Shown here piece after piece: positions 16,507-25,031 of a DNA stretch of 64,000 nt (positions are counted from its first letter, which is position 1; each line of letters starts with the position of its first letter). Under the pieces are notes generated by a model. It was not told the origin of the DNA, did no database searches, and saw only the letters and a program-made list of their open reading frames with translations. The stretch is from Mesosutterella faecium. GTDB taxonomy: Bacteria; Pseudomonadota; Gammaproteobacteria; Burkholderiales; Burkholderiaceae_F. Made by a program: the position numbers and the translations under genes. The stretch is taken from NCBI RefSeq assembly GCF_022809315.2, contig NZ_JAKZJU020000001.1, forward strand, positions 1,773,001-1,837,000, in the 5' to 3' direction.

Positions 16507-16526
16507 CGCAACGGGAGACTGTCAAA

Positions 16527-17138
16527 ATGACACAGAAAGGCTTTTACATTGATACGACCCGCTGCGCGGGCTGCAGGACCTGCTCGGTGGCCTGCAAGGA
16601 CCTGAAGAACACCCCGGCGGGGATGAACTTCAGGCGCGTCACCGAGTTCGAGGGCGGCGGCTGGCAGAAGAACTGGGACGGAACCTGGCGGCAGGACGTC
16701 TTCGCCTACTACGTCTCGATCAGCTGCAACGAGTGCTCGGACCCGGCCTGCGTCAAGGTCTGCCCGACGCACGCCCACCACAAGCGCGCCGAGGACGGGC
16801 TGGTCGTGATCGACCAGGAGAAGTGCATCGGCTGCGGGGCCTGCGCGAAGGCCTGCCCCTACGGCGCGCCGCAGCTCGACCGCGCGATCGGCAAGATGAG
16901 GAAGTGCGACGGCTGCGTGGACCGCACGAGCCGCGGGCTGCAGCCCGTGTGCGTCGAGAGCTGCCCGGAGCGCGCGATCGAGTTCGGCGACATCGAGGCC
17001 CTGAGGAAGAAGCACGGCGAGTGCGCGGAAATCGCGCCGCTGCCCTCGGCCTCGCTCACGAAGCCCAACCTCGTGATCAAGCCCTGCCGCACGGCCAAGC
17101 CCGCGGGCTTCAAGGGCGGCACGGCCCATAAGTTCTAA
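16527..17138 (+). CDS. dmsB: DMSO reductase iron-sulfur subunit DmsB
   Basis: 203 residues, against about 205 in E. coli. Four cluster motifs are present: CAGCRTCSVAC, CNECSDPACVKVC, CIGCGACAKAC and CDGCVDRTSRG with CVESCP. The N-terminal GFYIDTTRC and the C-terminal TKPNLVIKP also match DmsB. It starts 20 bases after dmsA with GGGAG before the ATG. An intrinsic terminator follows 33 bases after the stop, so the expected dmsC membrane anchor is not in this operon. Confidence 0.92.
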   Translation: MTQKGFYIDTTRCAGCRTCSVACKDLKNTPAGMNFRRVTEFEGGGWQKNWDGTWRQDVFAYYVSISCNECSDPACVKVCPTHAHHKRAEDGLVVIDQEKCIGCGACAKACPYGAPQLDRAIGKMRKCDGCVDRTSRGLQPVCVESCPERAIEFGDIEALRKKHGECAEIAPLPSASLTKPNLVIKPCRTAKPAGFKGGTAHKF

Positions 17139-17170
17139 GCGGCCGCGCCGGGGAACCCCCGGATGAACAA

Positions 17171-17206
17171 AAATCCCGAAGGACAAGTCCTTCGGGATTT
17201 TTTGTG
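17171..17206. terminator. Strong intrinsic terminator after dmsB
   Basis: AAATCCCGAAGGA (17171-17183) and TCCTTCGGGATTT (17188-17200) form a perfect 13-bp stem with a 4-base loop, then TTTG. The mirror side offers ATTTTTG for the minus-strand AT-hook gene, so it can serve both directions. Confidence 0.92.
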
Positions 17207-17363
17207 TTAACCGCGAAGCCCGGACCGCCCCCGGCCGCTCTCTCCTATACGGCGGAGACGCCTCAACGGGCCCGTCGCAGTGTAACAAAATGTATTATGG
17301 CCTAAAAGCGCGCCCGGGAACAGTTCGGGAAATCCGCTAGGACCCAGGTGCAGGGCAAGAGGC

Positions 17364-17939
17364 TCAGGCCGCCTTGCCCTGGCTCTTTCCGGCGGGACGC
17401 CCGCGGCGGCGCGGAGCGGCAGGAGCGGCCTTCTCGGCGGCAGCCCCGGCCGCGGGCTTCGCGGCGGACTTTGCGGCGGGCCTGCCCGGCCTGCGGGGGG
17501 CGGTCTTCGCCGCAGCCTTCGCTCCGGTCTTCGCGGCGGCCCGGGCGGCGGAAGCCTTCACGGCCTTCGCCGGCTTGTCCTTCGGGGCCTGAGCCTTCGC
17601 CCTGGCCTTCTTTTCAGGCTTTGCGCCCTCTTCGGCCAGGTTTTCCGCGAACTCCATCTTCACCTTGAGCACGGGGGTCTTTTCCATCAGCTTGCGAAGC
17701 TGCTTCGCGCTCACTTCCTTCAAGCCGTCGAACTTCACGCTCGCCTCGGGCTGGCCGGGATTGGCTCCCGTGATCGCCTCAATCCTGCGGTTCGCGCTCT
17801 CGAGAACCTTGAGGACCTGACGCGACTTCTCGGGATCCATCCCCTGCTTCAAAAGCCTGAAGAGGCGTGTCACCGCCATGCCGGTTTCAACCCAAAGCTG
17901 CAGCGTCTCGGGAATCTTGCTTGATCTGCTCTTTGCCAT
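17364..17939 (-). CDS. AT-hook, histone-H1-like Ala/Lys/Pro-rich protein
   Basis: 191 residues. The first ~115 residues are an ordinary folded region (PETLQLWVETGMAVTRLFRLLKQGMDPEKSR...). The C-terminal ~75 residues are low-complexity Ala/Lys/Pro with two AT-hook cores, RRPGRPAAK and RRRGRPAGK. Such tails bind the minor groove of AT-rich DNA, and proteins of this shape occur in betaproteobacteria as nucleoid or regulatory proteins (compare AlgR3/H1-like proteins). No defined family for the N-terminal region is recognised. It stands alone between two terminators. Confidence 0.7.
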   Translation of the reverse strand: MAKSRSSKIPETLQLWVETGMAVTRLFRLLKQGMDPEKSRQVLKVLESANRRIEAITGANPGQPEASVKFDGLKEVSAKQLRKLMEKTPVLKVKMEFAENLAEEGAKPEKKARAKAQAPKDKPAKAVKASAARAAAKTGAKAAAKTAPRRPGRPAAKSAAKPAAGAAAEKAAPAAPRRRGRPAGKSQGKAA

Positions 17940-18000
17940 GACTGAGCCTTAAAGAAGAAAAATTGAAGGGAATAAAACGGGAAAAAAACTTTGCGCCGGG

Positions 18001-18825
18001 CTAGTACCGGTCGACCACCTCGAGCGAGCTCTCGACCTGCACGCCGCGGAATTTGTCTGGGTTGCCGCGGTTGATCGCCACCAGGTCGTGCACCACGTTC
18101 ATCGCGGAGCGCGTCGCCTCCTCGAGCCCGCGGCCCTCCATCATCCGGCCCATGAGGACCGAGGAGAACATGTCGCCCGTACCGGGAAAGAACACGGGGA
18201 TCTCTTCGTAGGGGATGAGGAAGCTGCCGCCGCTGGCGGCGTCATAGCCCGCGACCTGGGGCTGGCCGTCGACCAGCGCGCTCGTGACGACGACGGACTT
18301 CGCGCCCAGGTCCCGGACGCGCCCGACGAGATCGAGGGCCTCGCCCCGGGTGAGGCTCTCGCGCCGGTACGGGGTGTCGGTGAGAAGGCACGCCTCGGTG
18401 TAGTTGGGAACCGTGACGTCGGCCCCCGCGACAAGCTCCCGCAGGTAGCCTACGGTCTGACCGGTAAGCCCGAGGTAGAGCTCTCCCTGGTCGGCCATGA
18501 TGGGGTCGGTGAAGATCTTCGCGCCCCGGGCCGACTGCTCGGCGCAGAAGCCCCGCACGAGGTCGGCCTGCGCGCGCGAGGCCGTGAAGCCCGTGAACAC
18601 CGCGTCGAACCGAAAGCCGAGCTCGTGCCAGATGCGCAGCGTGTTCTCCATGTACCCGGTGGTGTCGAGCACCTCGAACTTCCCGTAGTTGAACGTGTTC
18701 GAGACGAGGGCCGTGGGCAGGTTGTAAATCGAGTGCCCCATGTGCGAGAGGATCGGGAGCATCGCCGAGAGGGCGACCTTGCCGTAGCCGGCCATGTCGG
18801 TGATCAAAAGGATCTGAGAACTCAT
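18001..18825 (-). CDS. Pyridoxamine/pyridoxal kinase (PdxY/PdxK family)
   Basis: 274 residues of the ribokinase fold. The substrate region includes YNLPTALVSNTFNYG, the phosphate region DPIMADQGELYLG, and the catalytic anion-hole motif FPGTGDMFSSVL with the active aspartate. It phosphorylates pyridoxal, pyridoxine or pyridoxamine in the cytoplasm to supply PLP, needed here for the DSD1-type enzyme among others. It diverges from modA; the shared 224-base region carries CGTTAT-type motifs, one of them directly before this start, so joint control is possible. Confidence 0.85.
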   Translation of the reverse strand: MSSQILLITDMAGYGKVALSAMLPILSHMGHSIYNLPTALVSNTFNYGKFEVLDTTGYMENTLRIWHELGFRFDAVFTGFTASRAQADLVRGFCAEQSARGAKIFTDPIMADQGELYLGLTGQTVGYLRELVAGADVTVPNYTEACLLTDTPYRRESLTRGEALDLVGRVRDLGAKSVVVTSALVDGQPQVAGYDAASGGSFLIPYEEIPVFFPGTGDMFSSVLMGRMMEGRGLEEATRSAMNVVHDLVAINRGNPDKFRGVQVESSLEVVDRY

Positions 18826-18984
18826 TGCGTTATACGTAAAAGCGGCGGAAGCCTGAGCGCCTACAAAGCGACATTATCGCAGAAGCGCGAAGCGCCGGGC
18901 CTGGGGCCGCAGCCGGAAAAAGGGGACGGCCCCGCCAGCCCTCCTCCGCCCCGGTCTTTGGCGGGAGCTGCGGCTTTGTGCTTA

Positions 18985-19027
18985 AATAACGCTATTCATT
19001 TTTATCCTAACGTTATTTGAATAACGC
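18985..19027 (+). promoter_or_regulatory. ModE-like palindromic operator upstream of modA
   Basis: CGTTATT-TG-AATAACG at 19011-19026 is a palindrome with 7-base arms. AATAACGC occurs as a direct repeat at 18985-18992 and 19020-19027, and the first copy continues as CGCTATT. The E. coli ModE site is built from CGCTATATA and TATATAACG halves, so these sequences resemble it. The position directly before modA and a further CGTTATA at 18828 near the divergent kinase start support molybdate-responsive repression. Confidence 0.65.
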
Positions 19028-19049
19028 AACCTACAAAGGACAACTCCAG

Positions 19050-19784
19050 ATGCTGAGGAAAATCATCGCCGCGGCGGCTCTCGCCGCGCTCCTTGCCAGC
19101 GGCGCGGCCCGGGCCGAAACCGTTTCCGTCACCACCGGCGCGGGCTACATCCCGATGTCGAAGGCGCTCGTCGCGGCCTGGAAGCAGAAGTCCGGCGCGG
19201 CCGTCACCGAGAGCTACGGCGGCAACATCGGGCAGATGCTCGCGCAGATCGCCTCGGGCAGCGGCGTGAACGTCGTGATCACCGACAAGGGGACGCTCGA
19301 GCGGCTGAAGACCCCGGTCAAATTCTCCGCGGAGCAGAACCTCGGGAGCACGCCGCTCGTGCTCGTCTGGAGAAAGGGGCTCACGCTCAAGAGCCCGGAC
19401 GACCTGCAGGAAGCGGCCGTGAAGTCGATCGCCCTGCCCGACCCGAAGGCCGCGGTCTACGGACGCGCGGGCGCGGCCTACCTGAAGAGCCGCGGCTGGG
19501 ATCAGTCACTCAAGGCGAAGACCATGCAGGTCGCCAACGTTCCCCAGGTCTTCTCCTACGTTTCGCGCGGCGAGGTTGATGCGGGGTTCGTGAACCGGCA
19601 GGTCGTCTCCCGCGGCGCCGGCAAGGTCGGCGGCTCGCTTGAGATCAAGGACGGCTATCCGCCTATCGACATGGTGGCCCTTGTGGTCGCGGGCCACGAG
19701 AAGGACGCCGACGTGAAGGCCTTCATGGGCTTTTTGAAGACCCCCGAGGCGAAGCGCATCCTCAAGAACTTCGGCATCGACTGA
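19050..19784 (+). CDS. modA: Molybdate ABC transporter periplasmic binding protein ModA
   Basis: 244 residues from the ATG at 19050 (AAAGGA upstream). A Sec signal (LRKIIAAAALAALLASGAARA) predicts a periplasmic protein. The mature part follows the ModA fold: TGAGYIPMSKALVAAWKQKSGAAVTESYGGNIGQMLAQIASGSGVNVVITD, with the oxyanion-binding serines and the later TSL-equivalent region. It binds molybdate or tungstate and delivers it to the ModB channel. It is first of three genes, modA-modD-modB, behind a ModE-like operator. Confidence 0.83.
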   Translation: MLRKIIAAAALAALLASGAARAETVSVTTGAGYIPMSKALVAAWKQKSGAAVTESYGGNIGQMLAQIASGSGVNVVITDKGTLERLKTPVKFSAEQNLGSTPLVLVWRKGLTLKSPDDLQEAAVKSIALPDPKAAVYGRAGAAYLKSRGWDQSLKAKTMQVANVPQVFSYVSRGEVDAGFVNRQVVSRGAGKVGGSLEIKDGYPPIDMVALVVAGHEKDADVKAFMGFLKTPEAKRILKNFGID

Positions 19785-19803
19785 TCCGAAAGGAGCGCGG
19801 GCC

Positions 19804-20640
19804 ATGTTTTTCATTCCTGACAGTTTCCTCGACGAAGTCCTCTCCGAGGACATCCCCTACGGCGACCTTACGGTGAAGCTGCTTGGGATCGAGAGCCGGC
19901 GCGGACAGGTGCGCTGCTACCCCAAGGCCGACGGCGTGGTCTCGGGGATCGATCCCGCCGCGCGGATCTTCCGCCGCGCGGGGCTTGAGGCGCAGGTTCT
20001 GCACGCCGACGGCGACCGGGTGGCAAAGGGCGAACCCGTCATCGTCGCCCGCGGCAGCGCGGGCGCGATCCACGCCGTCTACAAGACGGCCCAGAACATC
20101 CTCGAGTACTGCTCGGGGATCTCGGGGCGGACCCGGGCGATGGTCGATGCGGCCCAGGCCGAAAATCCCCGCTGCCAGGTCGCCCTCACGCGGAAGCACT
20201 TCCCCGGCACGAAGCTGCTCTCGCTCTACGCGGGGCTCGCGGGCGGCGCGGTCGTGCACCGGATGGGGCTTTCGGAGTCCGTGCTCGTCTTCGACCAGCA
20301 CCGCGTCTTCCGGCCCGACTTCCTCGACTGGCTGCAGGCGGTGAAGGCGCGGGACCCGGAGCGAAAGATCGCGGTCGAGGCCTCAAGCCCCGAAGAAGCG
20401 CTCTCCTTCGCCCTGAACGGCGCGGACATCGTGCAGTGCGAGCGCTTCACGCCTGAAGCGCTCCAGGCCTTCATCGGAGAAGCCCGCGCGAAGCGCCCGG
20501 GCCTTCTCGTTTCAGCCGCGGGCGGCGTGAAGGCGGAAAACGCCGCCCTGTACGCAAAGGCCGGGGCGGACTTCCTCGTCACCACCTGGCCTTACTTCGG
20601 GCGGCCCTTCGACATCAAGATGGAAATCACCGCGGTCTGA
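19804..20640 (+). CDS. modD: ModD protein (quinolinate phosphoribosyltransferase-like)
   Basis: 278 residues homologous to nicotinate-nucleotide pyrophosphorylase: SEDIPYGDLT, GVVSGIDPAARIF, TAQNILEYCSGISGRT, TRKHFPGTKLLSLYAGLAGG and GADIVQCERF. In molybdate operons this QPRT-like protein is called ModD; its reaction is not established. The central TRKHFPGTK segment and HRMGLSESVLVFDQH fit ModD better than NadC, and the position between modA and modB supports this. It starts 19 bases after modA with AAAGGAGCG. Confidence 0.85.
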   Translation: MFFIPDSFLDEVLSEDIPYGDLTVKLLGIESRRGQVRCYPKADGVVSGIDPAARIFRRAGLEAQVLHADGDRVAKGEPVIVARGSAGAIHAVYKTAQNILEYCSGISGRTRAMVDAAQAENPRCQVALTRKHFPGTKLLSLYAGLAGGAVVHRMGLSESVLVFDQHRVFRPDFLDWLQAVKARDPERKIAVEASSPEEALSFALNGADIVQCERFTPEALQAFIGEARAKRPGLLVSAAGGVKAENAALYAKAGADFLVTTWPYFGRPFDIKMEITAV

Positions 20641-20664
20641 AAGGCTTAGGCGCGTTTGCTCACC

Positions 20665-21369
20665 ATGGGCGATTCCCTTCAGATGCTCGAGCTCCTGCGC
20701 GAGAGCGACCTCGCCTTTCCGATGGCGCTCACCCTCAGGGCCTGCGCCGCGAGCCTCGTTCTTTTCCTCGCCGCGGGGGTGCCGCTCGCCTGGTACTGCG
20801 CGAGGCGAAACGGTCCGGCGGCCCGCGTCCTGATGTTCGTCTCGACGCTGCCGCTCGTCTTCCCGCCGGTGGCGCTCGGGTACCTGCTGCTTCTGCTGCT
20901 GGGCCGCAGCGGGCCGCTGGGCGAGCCTCTCTACAGCCTTTTCGGCCTGAGGCTCGTCTTTACGCCGCTCGGGGTCTACCTCGCCGCCTTCATCGCGGGG
21001 CTGCCGCTCGTGCTGCGGCCCCTGAAGGTCGCGCTCGAGAGCCCCGCGCTTAGGAACCTCGAGGCCTGCGCGCTCACCTGCGGGGTGAGGCCGGTCAAGG
21101 TCTTTTTTCTCGTCACCCTGCCCCTCATCCGCAGCAGCCTCGCCGCCTCGCTCCTGCTCGGGACGGCGCGCGCCTCGGGCGAGGTGGGAATCACGATGAT
21201 GCTGGGCGGCAACATCGAGCAGAAGACGAGCACGCTCTCGCTTGAGATCTTCAACGCGGTCGGGCGCGGCGACTTCGACGCGGCCACCGCGCTCTGCCTC
21301 GTGCTCGGGGCGATGGCGCTTGCGATCTACGCTCTGCTCGAGCTCGTCCGCGGCCGGCAGGCGCTTTAA
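20665..21369 (+). CDS. modB: Molybdate ABC transporter permease ModB
   Basis: 234 residues with about five to six transmembrane helices. The EAA loop that docks the ATPase is present (LEACALTCGVRPVKVFFLVTLPLIRSS). It forms the inner-membrane channel for molybdate delivered by ModA. The ATG at 20665 is 24 bases after modD; the ribosome site is weak, and a TTG at 20656 is an alternative. No modC ATPase follows: an intrinsic terminator and a convergent gene come next. Confidence 0.87.
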   Translation: MGDSLQMLELLRESDLAFPMALTLRACAASLVLFLAAGVPLAWYCARRNGPAARVLMFVSTLPLVFPPVALGYLLLLLLGRSGPLGEPLYSLFGLRLVFTPLGVYLAAFIAGLPLVLRPLKVALESPALRNLEACALTCGVRPVKVFFLVTLPLIRSSLAASLLLGTARASGEVGITMMLGGNIEQKTSTLSLEIFNAVGRGDFDAATALCLVLGAMALAIYALLELVRGRQAL

Positions 21370-21383
21370 AAAGGAGAAGTCCG

Positions 21384-21430
21384 GAGCGGCCCTCCGGAAG
21401 ATTTTCGAAAGGCCGGCTCTTCGCTTTTTT
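21384..21430 (+). terminator. Probable terminator after modB
   Basis: GAGCGGCC (21384-21391) and GGCCGGCTC (21411-21419) pair with one bulge, followed by TTCGC and six Ts (21425-21430). The T-run overlaps the end of the convergent M20 gene. It closes the modA-modD-modB unit. Confidence 0.6.
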
Positions 21431-22655
21431 AGAACTGCCCGCGGGGCTCCTCGCCCCGGGCGAGCGTCTCGAGCCTGTCCTTCGCAAGCGCCGCGAACAC
21501 GGTCGAAGCCGCGGGCAGCACCTCGTCGTTGAAGTCGAAGGTCTGGTTGTGCAGGGGCACCGTGTGGTCCTTGTCGCGGATGCCGAAGCGCATGATGCAG
21601 CCCGGCACCACCCGCTGGTATTCGGCGAAGTCCTCCGACCCCATCATGGGGTCGATCGAGGGCCGCACGTGCTGCGAGCCGAAGAGCCCGGTCACGACCC
21701 GGATCGCCGCCTCGGTGAGCGGCCTCGAGTTGTTCACCGCGCAGATGAGATGCGTGTAGGTGATCTCCGCGGTGCAGTCGTTCGCCTCCGCGACCCCGGT
21801 CACGATCTTCTTGAACTTCTCCTCGACCAGCCGCCGGATCTCGGGGTCGAACGTGCGCACGATGCCGCTGAAGGTGAGCATGTGGGGAATCACGTTGAGC
21901 GTCTCAAGCCGCCCCGCGTTGAAGGAGCAGACCGAGACCACCGCCGTCTCGATCGGATTCACGCGCCGCGAGACGATTGTCTGCAGCTCGCTCACGATCG
22001 CGCAGCCCACGGGGATCGGATCCACGCCCTGGTGCGGGCGGCCGCCGTGGGTTCCGACGCCGCGAAGCGTCACCTGGAACGTGTCGGAGGCGGCCTGCAG
22101 CGGCCCCGCCCGGAAGCCGAAGACCCCCTTGTCGAGGAAGGGATCGTCGTGCGCCCCGAAGATCTCCTTCACGTTGTACTTCTGGAAGAAGCCCGACTGG
22201 ATCACCGCGATCGCCCCCTTGCCCGGCTCCTCTGCGGGCTGGAAGAGCCCCACCACGCGGCCGGGGAATCCGCGCTTCAGGCGCAGGTAGCGCAGCGCCC
22301 CGAGGAGCCACGTCTGGTGCCCGTCGTGCCCGCAGGTGTGGGCGTGGCCTTCGATCCGGCTCTTCCAGGGCTTGCCCGAGCAGTCCTCCATCGGGAGCGC
22401 GTCGATGTCGGCGCGCAGCGCGATCGTGGGGCCGGGGCGGCTGCCGTCGACCACGGCGACGACGCCTCCGGGCACCGTCTCGGTGTCCACTCCCGTGATG
22501 CCCCAGGACTGCAGGTATTTCACGATCCTCGCCACCGTAAAGGGCGTGTCAAAGCCAAGCTCCGGCGTCTCGTGTATTTCGCGCCGGATGGCGGCAAGCT
22601 CATCGGCCCACGCGGCGATTTCGGGATAGACCCGGTCCTTCAAAACGATTTCCAT
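21429..22655 (-). CDS. M20-family metal-dependent amidohydrolase
   Basis: 408 residues from the ATG at 22655, chosen for GCCGAGGAGCG upstream. Zinc/manganese-site motifs are HTCGHDGH near residue 105 and FQPAEEPGKG, with the dimerisation domain in between (GVGTHGGRPHQGVDPIPVG). The ArgE/DapE/hippuricase-like group hydrolyses N-acylated amino acids or similar amides in the cytoplasm. Substrate not predictable. It overlaps the modB terminator at its end and diverges from a LysR-type gene whose coding frame is broken, so that regulator may once have controlled it. Confidence 0.85.
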   Translation of the reverse strand: MEIVLKDRVYPEIAAWADELAAIRREIHETPELGFDTPFTVARIVKYLQSWGITGVDTETVPGGVVAVVDGSRPGPTIALRADIDALPMEDCSGKPWKSRIEGHAHTCGHDGHQTWLLGALRYLRLKRGFPGRVVGLFQPAEEPGKGAIAVIQSGFFQKYNVKEIFGAHDDPFLDKGVFGFRAGPLQAASDTFQVTLRGVGTHGGRPHQGVDPIPVGCAIVSELQTIVSRRVNPIETAVVSVCSFNAGRLETLNVIPHMLTFSGIVRTFDPEIRRLVEEKFKKIVTGVAEANDCTAEITYTHLICAVNNSRPLTEAAIRVVTGLFGSQHVRPSIDPMMGSEDFAEYQRVVPGCIMRFGIRDKDHTVPLHNQTFDFNDEVLPAASTVFAALAKDRLETLARGEEPRGQF

Positions 22656-22780
22656 CCTGCGCTCCTCGGCAAGGGAGAAAAAATTTCCCCTGCATTGTAG
22701 GACAGACGGGGTCGCCCGAGGGGCGCGCCGGAGGCCCCCGCTATAATCGCGCAAGTCAGAGCCAGAACCGGAGGCAATCC

Positions 22781-23766
22781 ATGGTTCAGAACGAACGCGC
22801 CGCGCTGCCGAGCTCCGAAGAGCTCGAGCTTCTCGCCGGCCTCTTCAGGACCGAGTCGCTTCGCGACGCCGCGGCGTCGCTGCGCATCTCGAACTCGACC
22901 GCGAGCCGCAGGCTCTCCGAAATGCGCGCCCGGTTCTCCGACCCGCTCTTTACCCGAAGCGGCAGCCGGCTGCTGCCCACGCCGCGGATGAAGGAGATTG
23001 CGGCGAAGCTCTTTCCCCTCCTCGACTCCCTCGAGCACTTCTACGACGCAAAGGCCTTCGAGCCCTCGCAGCTCAAGGGCCAGTTCCGCATCCTCACGAC
23101 CGACAACAACTTCCTCAACATCCTCTCGCCGGTGCTTCCCCGGATCAGCCGCGAGGCCCCGGAGCTCGAGCTCGAGGTGATGCCCCTGAGGCGAAACGGC
23201 ATGTGGCAGCTCATCTCGGGGAAGGCCGACCTCGCGATCTACGCCTTTCCGGAGTACAGGAGGGAAATCCGGGCCGCGCCCCTCGAAAAGGACCGCTACT
23301 GCCTGCTGCTGCGGCGCGGGCACCCGGCCGCAAGGCTCTGGCTGCGGGAGGGGGAGCTCACCCTGGCGGCCCTCTCGCCCTACACCCAGATCATGAACCC
23401 GCGGTTTTCGCGGACGCTTCGCGACCCCTGCGGCTACGAGCGGGGCCCGGCCAGAAAAGGCTCTACTCGCCCTTTTTCAACACCAATCCGGCGCTTCTCC
23501 TTGAGTCGGACTTCGTGCAGTGGACGCTCGAGTCGGCCGCACGCCGCGCGATCGACGCGACCGAGGACGAGCTGCTCATGATCCCGGCCCGCGCCTTCAC
23601 CGACTACGGTCCGACCGACACGGTCACGTCGCTGCTGCTCTGGGCGGCGCGGTCCGAAAACGACCCGCTCAGCCAGTGGGTGCGCTCCATCATCATCGGA
23701 GCTGCAAGGGAAAAGAATCCGGGCGGCGCGGGGCTCCCGCTTCCAGGCAAAAGCGGGGAGGCCTGA
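22781..23766 (+). pseudogene. LysR-family regulator interrupted by a frameshift
   Basis: The frame from 22781 encodes a LysR helix-turn-helix (FRTESLRDAAASLRISNSTASRRLSEM) and most of the effector domain, up to about position 23440. The natural continuation (RLYSPFFNTNPALLLESDFVQWTLES, shown to its Trp) appears in another frame and ends at 23766. The intact relative at 41003-41941 shows the same order without a break. One base is missing, or two extra, in the GC-rich stretch 23440-23460. It could be a true pseudogene or a base-calling error. Divergent from the M20 hydrolase. Confidence 0.8.
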
Positions 23767-23800
23767 AAAAGGAGAGCCCAGGCCGGCTGATTCCCGGCCC

Positions 23801-24613
23801 TTAGAACACCTCGCGAAGCCGCCTGAGCAGTCCCCGGGCGGGGAAGCCAGGACGGTGGGCGGGAAAGTCCCGCTCCTTGTCCGGGCCGCAGCCCGCGGCT
23901 GCGGCCGCGGCCATCGCCGCGCGCCTCGTGGCAAGGAAAAGCCGCAGGACGGCCCGGTCGTAGGGCTCAAGCGCTCCGGCCTCCGTGGCACACCTGCGGC
24001 CGAGGGCTCCCCAGCCTCCCCTGTGCTCGAAGACGTCGCTTGCGAAGGCGGCGTCAAAGAGCCGTCCGGCCGCGCCCCCGAGAGCGGGCCAGAAGGGCCG
24101 GGACGGCAGGCCCGCCTCGCCGCGCAGAATCGAAAGAGCGCGCCCGAAGCAGGCGCTGTAGGCCTGGAGCCCGAGCCGGGAGGCAAGCGACGCCGACTCT
24201 TCCAGGGCCGACCTCAGCTCAAGCGCAGCCCGGGGGGCGTCGAGCGGGGGCTTTCCGCCTTCTTCGAGCCGCTCCTGGAAGGCGACGGTGTAGCGGCCCT
24301 TTGAGGCCTGGAACCAGCGGGCCGCGAAGGCCGAGCGGCGGCCGTCTGAAAAATCGACGAGGACGCGGGCGGGCGCAAGGCTCCCGGGCTCGAGCGGAAG
24401 CTCGCAGCCGAAGCGCTGCGCGCCCATCGCGAGGCAGCGCCCGAACCACTCCGTGGGGCTTCGGGCCGCAAACTGGCCGCCCGAGACCGGCAGGAAGCGA
24501 AACAGGATCGACTCGGCTTCAGGTGGAGCGGTGAAGGCAAAGTCCGAAGAGGAGGCGATCGCGGCCTGGGCCTGGGCCGCAAGGGACGCGGCGAGGAAGT
24601 TTTCTCCGTTCAT
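23801..24613 (-). CDS. Conserved-looking protein of unknown function
   Basis: 270 residues, rich in Ala, Arg, Gly and Phe, with no signal peptide, membrane helix or recognisable motif. The first half includes SGGQFAARSPTEWFGRCLAMG, the second a leucine/alanine-rich helical part (ALELRSALEESASLASRLGLQAYSACFGRALS). It follows a 62-residue gene by 9 bases on the same strand, so they are almost certainly co-transcribed. Codon use fits the chromosome. I do not recognise the family and assign no function. Confidence 0.6.
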   Translation of the reverse strand: MNGENFLAASLAAQAQAAIASSSDFAFTAPPEAESILFRFLPVSGGQFAARSPTEWFGRCLAMGAQRFGCELPLEPGSLAPARVLVDFSDGRRSAFAARWFQASKGRYTVAFQERLEEGGKPPLDAPRAALELRSALEESASLASRLGLQAYSACFGRALSILRGEAGLPSRPFWPALGGAAGRLFDAAFASDVFEHRGGWGALGRRCATEAGALEPYDRAVLRLFLATRRAAMAAAAAAGCGPDKERDFPAHRPGFPARGLLRRLREVF

Positions 24614-24622
24614 GGCGGGACT

Positions 24623-24811
24623 TCAGCCGAGGATCGCCTTCATGACCAGCTCCATCGTGGCGTCGTCGAGCCCGTGGCGCTTTTCAATCTGCTGGAGATC
24701 GGTGTAAAGGGCGGCGAGATCCGCGGGCTTCAGGGCGCAGAAGTCCTCCGAAGTCCTCACTCCATAGCCTTCCAGAAGCTTCTCAGTTTCCTGCTTCACC
24801 TTCTCGTCCAT
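24623..24811 (-). CDS. Small acidic helical protein of unknown function
   Basis: 62 residues (MDEKVKQETEKLLEGYGV...DATMELVMKAILG), predicted mostly helical and acidic, without membrane segment. CAGGAGGATG precedes the ATG. It is the first gene of a two-gene unit with the unknown 270-residue protein. The ADLAALYTDLQQIEKRHGLDD segment looks like a small protein-interaction helix bundle. No family assigned. Confidence 0.6.
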   Translation of the reverse strand: MDEKVKQETEKLLEGYGVRTSEDFCALKPADLAALYTDLQQIEKRHGLDDATMELVMKAILG

Positions 24812-25031
24812 CGGGGTGCATCCTCCTGAAATTCGCGGGCTTTCCTTGAGCCGATCAAAAAAACAAGCGCAAACTCTAACTCAAATTTCAGGTAAGCGAA
24901 ATAGCCTAGATCAGGAAAGGCACTCGCAGGGGCGGGTGGAAGCGGCCCCGGCGCTGCGGCTCGCAGCGCTGCGAAGGCCCCTCCCCCGCTTTTTTTTCAA
25001 AGAAAGAGCGGGGGGCGGGAAAGCGCCGGCC

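Noticed and set aside
16519..16531. TGTCA-AAA-TGACA at the dmsB start codon resembling the upstream dms operator
   Set aside because: It overlaps the ATG and ribosome-binding area within an operon, so a chance match is more likely than an operator.
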